A stretch of 64,000 nt of DNA from Shimia_B sp038528385 (GTDB taxonomy: Bacteria > Pseudomonadota > Alphaproteobacteria > Rhodobacterales > Rhodobacteraceae). Under the pieces are notes generated by a model. The model did no database searches. It worked only from the letters and a program-made list of their open reading frames with translations, and was not told where the DNA came from. Shown piece by piece: positions 60,035 to 64,000 of this stretch. How positions within the stretch are numbered: position 1 is the first letter of the stretch; every line of letters begins with the position of its first letter. Both the position numbers and the translations under genes were made by a program. The DNA is taken from contig JBCBET010000008.1 in NCBI GenBank assembly GCA_038528385.1, forward strand, positions 92,097 through 156,096, in the 5' to 3' direction.

Positions 60035-61787
60035 GGCGCAGGCCCCTCCGGTGGCGGAAGGCCAGCCGCGGCAGTAGGAGCGCGGCGGCGAAGGGCAGCC
60101 AGGCCGCCCCCGTGAGCGCCAGCGTCCAAACCCCGATGGCGCGCCGGTCCCCGCCGGAGGAGAGCGCGATGGCCTCCGTCGTCAGCGTCGTCACCCGCCC
60201 GCCGGAGGCGAGCAATGTCGGCAGGTACTGCCCCACCGACACCGCCATCCCCACGGCGAAGGCGGTGAGGATCGGCGCCAGCAGCATGGGCAGGCGGATC
60301 CGCCAGAGCACCCCTTCGCGCCCCGTCCCCATGGCATGGGCGAGCGTCGCGTAGCGCGTGTCCCAGGCGCGGAACGGCCCCGACAGGGCGAGAAACATGT
60401 AAGGCAGGACGAATACCATGTGGGTCAAGAGGACCGGCCAGAACCCCACGCCCGCCCCGAGCTGCAAAAGCAGGATCTGAAGCCCCGGCAGAAACGCGAT
60501 CTGCGGCAGGATGAGCGGCAGGTAGAGGACGAAGAGCCCGAACTGCCCGAGATTGCGCCCCCGGCGATGCTCCGCCTCGAGGCAGCCCAGCACGAGGAGG
60601 AGCGCCAGAAACGCCGCGAGCGCCGCGAGCCCGAGCGTCAGCAGCGTCGTGTCGAGTGCCGCCGCGCCGTGCCGGTCCCAGGAGCGCAGGCCAAAGCTCG
60701 ACGGAAGCGCCTCCGGAAAGCGCCAGCGCCCGGCAAAGGACCACGCGATCTGGCTCGCGATCCCGCCGAAGACGGCGAGCGCGGCCAGCGCCGAGACGGC
60801 GAGCCCCACGCCGCGGGCGGCGTAATCGGGCAGCCCCGCGCCCCGCGCGCCCGTGGCCACGGCCAGATGCCCGAGCCGCGCCACCGCGATCTCCATGACG
60901 CGCCAGGCCCCGATGGCCCCCACCACGAGCGCGAGCTGCAAAAGCGCCGCCGCCGCCGCTGGCCCGCGCAGCGCGAGGTCCGGGTCCGTCATCCAGCGCA
61001 AGATGAAGATCGAGAGCGGCGGCGGCGTCGAGGGTCCGAGCACGAGCGCCACGTCCACGTTCGACATGGCATAAGCCAGCACCGCGTAGACCGGCAGCCT
61101 GAGCTGCCCGTAGAGCGCGGGCAGCACCGTGAGCGCCCAGCCCCGCGTGCGCCCGTAGCCCATCGTCTGCGCTACTTCCATGCGCGCCGCGCTGTTGATC
61201 TGGGGCAGGGCGGCGAGCGCCATGAGCATGAGAAACGGCAGCTCCTTGGCCAGAAGCCCGGCAATGAGCGCCCAGCCCCCCGGATCCCCGATGATGAGGA
61301 GGTCGAGCGGCCGCTCCCAGCCGGTGAGCCAGGGCGAGGTGAGCCGCGCGAGCCAGCCCGAGGGCGCGATGAGAAAGGCGAGCCCCAGCGCCGCCGCCGC
61401 ATGGGGCACCGAGAGAAGCGGGGAGAGCAGACGCTCCAGCGCCGAAAAGACCCGCGTTCCCTGCCAGCCCGCGATGAGGAGGAAGCAGCCGAGGAGCGCG
61501 CCCAGGGTGGAAAGGACCCCCGTCTTCACCGAAAGCCACTGCGCCTGCGCGATGCCGGGCTCGGCAAAGAGCATCCGCCAGGGCTCAAGCGAAAACGCCC
61601 CGCCGCCGCCGGGCTTCAGGAAGCCCACGGCGGGCAGGAGCGTGCCGACGAGCCCTGCCGCGATGGGCCCGATCAGAAGCGCGATGGTCAGCCCGGGGAC
61701 GAGCGCGAAACCCTGATCCGGCACGGCCCCGAGGGGGCTCCGCGCCGGGTGGGCCGCGCGCGCGCCCGCGGCGTCGTCAGTTGGCAA
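60027..61787 (-). CDS. ynjC: ABC transporter double permease, YnjC-like
   Basis: 586 residues if the TTG at 61787, which overlaps the ynjB end, is used; a GTG at 61724 is another choice. About twelve membrane segments lie in two fused binding-protein-dependent permease units, a layout shared with ThiP and YnjC. The first EAA-type loop is near AALPQINSAARMEVAQTMG and the second near YATLAHAMGTGREGVLWRIRLP. It forms the inner-membrane channel. The substrate is unknown. Confidence 0.85.
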   Translation of the reverse strand: MPTDDAAGARAAHPARSPLGAVPDQGFALVPGLTIALLIGPIAAGLVGTLLPAVGFLKPGGGGAFSLEPWRMLFAEPGIAQAQWLSVKTGVLSTLGALLGCFLLIAGWQGTRVFSALERLLSPLLSVPHAAAALGLAFLIAPSGWLARLTSPWLTGWERPLDLLIIGDPGGWALIAGLLAKELPFLMLMALAALPQINSAARMEVAQTMGYGRTRGWALTVLPALYGQLRLPVYAVLAYAMSNVDVALVLGPSTPPPLSIFILRWMTDPDLALRGPAAAAALLQLALVVGAIGAWRVMEIAVARLGHLAVATGARGAGLPDYAARGVGLAVSALAALAVFGGIASQIAWSFAGRWRFPEALPSSFGLRSWDRHGAAALDTTLLTLGLAALAAFLALLLVLGCLEAEHRRGRNLGQFGLFVLYLPLILPQIAFLPGLQILLLQLGAGVGFWPVLLTHMVFVLPYMFLALSGPFRAWDTRYATLAHAMGTGREGVLWRIRLPMLLAPILTAFAVGMAVSVGQYLPTLLASGGRVTTLTTEAIALSSGGDRRAIGVWTLALTGAAWLPFAAALLLPRLAFRHRRGLRHG

Positions 61788-62973
61788 CGCCGTAGCGCTC
61801 GAGCCAGTCCTGCTCGACCCGGGTCATCCAGCTCGCATGGGGCTCGGGCAGCGCGGTGCCGAGCTCCGCGGGGGAGAGCGTGGCGATGCCGAGTTCCAGC
61901 GCGTCGAAGGCCGCGCGATCCTCCTCGCTTAGCTTCTCCATGTCGAGCACGGTGCCGTAGCCCAGGATCTCCGGCGTCTGCGCGCGCAGCTGCGCCTCGG
62001 GCGACAGGAGGAAGTTGGCCACGACCATGGCGCCCGCCTTGGCGTTGGCGTTGTAGGGGATGGCCACGAAGGACGCGTTCCCGATGGTGCCCTTGTCGAG
62101 CACGAAGGTCCGCGCGCTTTCGGGCAGTTGCTCATTGGCGATGGCGGCGGTGGCCTCCCCCGGCGACAGGCTCACGGCCAGGTCGATCTCGCCGTCATTG
62201 ATGAGCTGGAGCTGGCGGGGGCCCGAGGCCGGGTAGGCGCGGCCCGAGCGCCACATGTTGGGCGTCGTCTCCTCGAGCCAGGCCCAGAGCGGGGCCGTGA
62301 CCTCGGCATAGTCATCGCCTGCATCCTCCTGCAGGCGGGCAGGGTCCTCCACGAGTTCATAGAGCATCTGCTTGAGGAACGTGGTGCCGAGGAAATCCGG
62401 CGGCTGCGGGAAGGTGAAGCGGCCGGGGTTTTCCGCGGCCCACTCTGCGATGGCCTCGGCGGAGGTCGGCGGCGTGTCCATGGTCTCGCTGTCGTAGATG
62501 AAGACGACCTGCGCTGCGGCCCAGGGGCTCTCGAAGCCGTCGGTGGGCACGGTGAAGTCCACGGTGACGGGCTTGCCCTCGGTATCGACGAGCGCCCAGT
62601 TGGGGAGCTCTTCGGCGAAGGGCCCGAAGAGGAGGCCCGCGTCCTTCAGCGCGATGAAGTTCTCGCCGTTGATCCAGATCATGTCGACCGCGCCGCCCTC
62701 ATCGGTGCCCGCGGCCTCCTCGGCCACCACGCGGGCCACCGCGTCGGCGGTGTCGGTGAGCTTCACATGCTCGAGCGTGACGCCGTAATCGTTCATGACG
62801 CGCTCACCCACCCAGGCGATGAAGTCGTTCGTCGTCGTGGCCCCGCCCCAGGCGTGCCAGAAGACCGTCTCCCCCTGGGCCTCTTCGAGCACCGCGTCCC
62901 ATTCGGCGGGATCGGGATCGGCCTGGGCCGCGCCCGCCAGCGCGATCACGGCGGCGCTAAGGAAATGTTTCAT
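61777..62973 (-). CDS. ynjB: ABC transporter periplasmic binding protein, YnjB-like
   Basis: 398 residues from the ATG at 62973. A short signal peptide (MKHFLSAAVIALAGAAQA) is followed by an extracellular solute-binding fold with WHAWGGATTTNDFIAWVGERV, VDMIWINGENFIALKDAGLLFGP and PYNANAKAGAMVVANFLLSPEAQ. This is the YnjB family. E. coli ynjB and its neighbours have no proven substrate. The N-terminal third keeps a Trp-rich patch that may contact the ligand. It sits between ynjF and ynjC. Confidence 0.88.
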   Translation of the reverse strand: MKHFLSAAVIALAGAAQADPDPAEWDAVLEEAQGETVFWHAWGGATTTNDFIAWVGERVMNDYGVTLEHVKLTDTADAVARVVAEEAAGTDEGGAVDMIWINGENFIALKDAGLLFGPFAEELPNWALVDTEGKPVTVDFTVPTDGFESPWAAAQVVFIYDSETMDTPPTSAEAIAEWAAENPGRFTFPQPPDFLGTTFLKQMLYELVEDPARLQEDAGDDYAEVTAPLWAWLEETTPNMWRSGRAYPASGPRQLQLINDGEIDLAVSLSPGEATAAIANEQLPESARTFVLDKGTIGNASFVAIPYNANAKAGAMVVANFLLSPEAQLRAQTPEILGYGTVLDMEKLSEEDRAAFDALELGIATLSPAELGTALPEPHASWMTRVEQDWLERYGVAN

Positions 62974-62987
62974 GGTGGGTCCTTTCG

Positions 62988-63599
62988 TCAATCGTTTCGA
63001 AACACCTGCCGGGCGAGCAAGACGCGCGAGGCGGCGGTGAGAAAGCAGAGGCCCCCGAAGATCCAGGCTAGGGGGGCGAAGTGGGCGGGCAGCACGCAGA
63101 GCAGGCAGAAGAAGACGATGGTCTCGAACCCTTCGAGGAGCCCGCCGGTGAAGTAGAGCGATTTCGACCCGCGGGCGGTCGTCTCCATGGCGCGTTTTTC
63201 CGCGAGGATGGCGTAGCCCAGGAAGGTCGCTCCGTTGAAGTAGAAGCTCGCCAGGAGCCACGCGCCCGCGGCGGCGTTGGCAGTGGGATCGGCCCAGACG
63301 AACGCCATGGGGATCGCGCCGTAGAAGAGGAAATCGCAGGTGATATCGAGGTATCCGCCGAAATCCGTCTTCCGCGTCGCCCGCGCCACGGCCCCGTCGA
63401 GCCCGTCGGCGAGCCGCGAGGCGAGGATGAGCGCGAGGCCTGCCAGATAGGCCTCCACCGCGATCGCGCCCGCCGCCATCAGCCCCACCGCCAGCCCGGC
63501 AAGGGTCACGTGATCGGCGGTCAGACCCGTCCGCGCGACGCGCTGCCCCAGGGCATTGAGCGGTGGGTCGATCAGGGGGCGGAGTTGGCCGTCGAACAT
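62988..63599 (-). CDS. ynjF: CDP-alcohol phosphatidyltransferase family protein, YnjF-like
   Basis: 203 residues from the ATG at 63599; the frame runs further up without a good ribosome binding site. The catalytic pattern D-x2-D-G-x2-A-R-x8-G-x3-D-x3-D is complete (from DGLDGAVAR to LDITCD). Five or six membrane helices follow. Such enzymes join a CDP-activated lipid with an alcohol, as in phospholipid-head-group synthesis. In E. coli the same gene sits in the ynj cluster. It is the first gene of this leftward operon. The lipid product is unknown. Confidence 0.88.
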   Translation of the reverse strand: MFDGQLRPLIDPPLNALGQRVARTGLTADHVTLAGLAVGLMAAGAIAVEAYLAGLALILASRLADGLDGAVARATRKTDFGGYLDITCDFLFYGAIPMAFVWADPTANAAAGAWLLASFYFNGATFLGYAILAEKRAMETTARGSKSLYFTGGLLEGFETIVFFCLLCVLPAHFAPLAWIFGGLCFLTAASRVLLARQVFRND

Positions 63600-63923
63600 C
63601 GTGCCGCAGCATATGCCGGGATTGCCCACGGTTGCATACACTAAAGTAGCGGTGCCCAACGGCTTTGTGATGCGCCGACGCGCGGGATGGGCGCGGCAAT
63701 CGAGAAAGTTGACAGCTGTCAACTTCTTAACGCGGGCTGAACGCGCGCCCCCGCCGAGCCTTCCGCGCACCATCCCGGCTGAACCCGCTCAGGGGACCGT
63801 TGGACAGCTCCGCCAGCATTTCCGAGTACTCGAAAAAGCGCGCCTCAGGCCAAAAGGAGGCACCGACGCAAAGCCCCTCACGGCTCACGGAACCCCGCCA
63901 ACGCTCTGCCTAAGTGAGGATTT
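63600..63923. promoter_or_regulatory. 324-bp spacer with a perfect 20-bp palindrome (63706-63725)
   Basis: AAGTTGACAGCTGTCAACTT is a perfect 20-base palindrome, 107 bases upstream of the ynjF start and 199 bases from the tRNA. It is far too regular for chance in this GC-rich sequence and has the size of a dimer operator. A smaller palindrome, CGAGTACTCG, lies at 63823-63832. Nothing else codes here: a frame across the spacer and the tRNA gene is a known type of artefact. The regulator is unknown. Confidence 0.6.
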
Positions 63924-63998
63924 TGGCTCCGGCGGTAGGGATCGAACCTACGACCAATTGATTAACAGTCAACTGCTCTACCGCTGAGCTACGCCGGA
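63924..63998 (-). tRNA. tRNA-Asn (GTT anticodon)
   Basis: A 75-base cloverleaf read on the minus strand. The acceptor stem TCCGGCG pairs with CGCCGGA, a G discriminator follows, and CCA is encoded at 63924-63926. The D arm (GCTC...GAGC), anticodon loop CTGTTAA with anticodon GTT, and T arm (GTAGG TTCGATC CCTAC) are complete. It charges asparagine. The gene ends two bases from the window edge, so its promoter is outside. Confidence 0.97.
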
Positions 63999-64000
63999 AC

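Noticed and set aside
63556..63987. A 143-residue plus-strand frame ending GGRDRTYDQLINSQLLYR
   Set aside because: It runs antisense through tRNA-Asn; this peptide is a familiar artefact of tRNA genes and has no ribosome binding site.

Overview
This is a very GC-rich chromosomal window from an alphaproteobacterium, most likely a marine member of the Rhodobacterales (Roseobacter group). The supporting signs are the end of a gene transfer agent (GTA) tail gene next to cysE, a pdhABC operon with a lipoyl domain on E1-beta and a DUF5076 gene inside it, a class I aldolase after pgk, DUF4167 near prfA-prmC, and a vanadium haloperoxidase. Most of the window is ordinary core chromosome. There is no insertion sequence, CRISPR array or rRNA, and one tRNA at the right edge.

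Layout. 1-2.8 kb: 3' part of the GTA host-specificity gene. 2.9-10.5 kb: cysE, then a leftward block running pgk, fba, ftsB-like, pdhA, pdhB, DUF5076, pdhC, which joins lower glycolysis to acetyl-CoA formation. 10.6-16.4 kb: two overlapping cyclophilins (one cytoplasmic, one exported), a DUF3179 protein, two short-chain dehydrogenases (the second of the 2,4-dienoyl-CoA reductase type) and a vanadium-dependent haloperoxidase. 16.5-17.4 kb: a decayed divergent aldo/keto reductase - LysR pair. 17.4-29 kb: BCCT transporter, tyrS, anmK, cupin and HAD pair, an FAD oxidoreductase, eno, a DMT exporter, and NYN-domain and Fur-family genes. 29-38.4 kb: DMT exporter, SelO, GNAT, nucleoside hydrolase, mazG, an M20 amidohydrolase, and an aminotransferase with two agmatinase-family genes.

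38.4-51.4 kb: prfA-prmC, DUF4167, and the tightly coupled leftward operon lptF-lptG-lptD-surA-pdxA-rsmA, which links outer-membrane biogenesis to pdxA and rsmA. It diverges from pepA-holC. 51.4-54.3 kb: a blue-light module in two overlapping genes, a PAS-GGDEF-EAL protein followed by a stand-alone BLUF photoreceptor, next to a spacer with seven evenly spaced G-tracts. 54.5-59.4 kb: an ABC-F ATPase, an unfamiliar Cys-His-Asp hydrolase candidate, a gene remnant, ndk, a TfoX-C protein, a 47-residue protein with a near-ideal ribosome binding site, and a very acidic secreted protein. 59.4-64 kb: a ynjFBCD-type ABC transporter operon with a CDP-alcohol phosphatidyltransferase, preceded by a perfect 20-bp palindrome and tRNA-Asn.

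The best candidates for undescribed biology are the split BLUF / GGDEF-EAL pair, the Cys-His-Asp protein at 56.5 kb, the ynjFBCD operon with its palindrome, and the gene-free stretch at 58.6-59.0 kb with an operator-like repeat and an orphan terminator-like hairpin.
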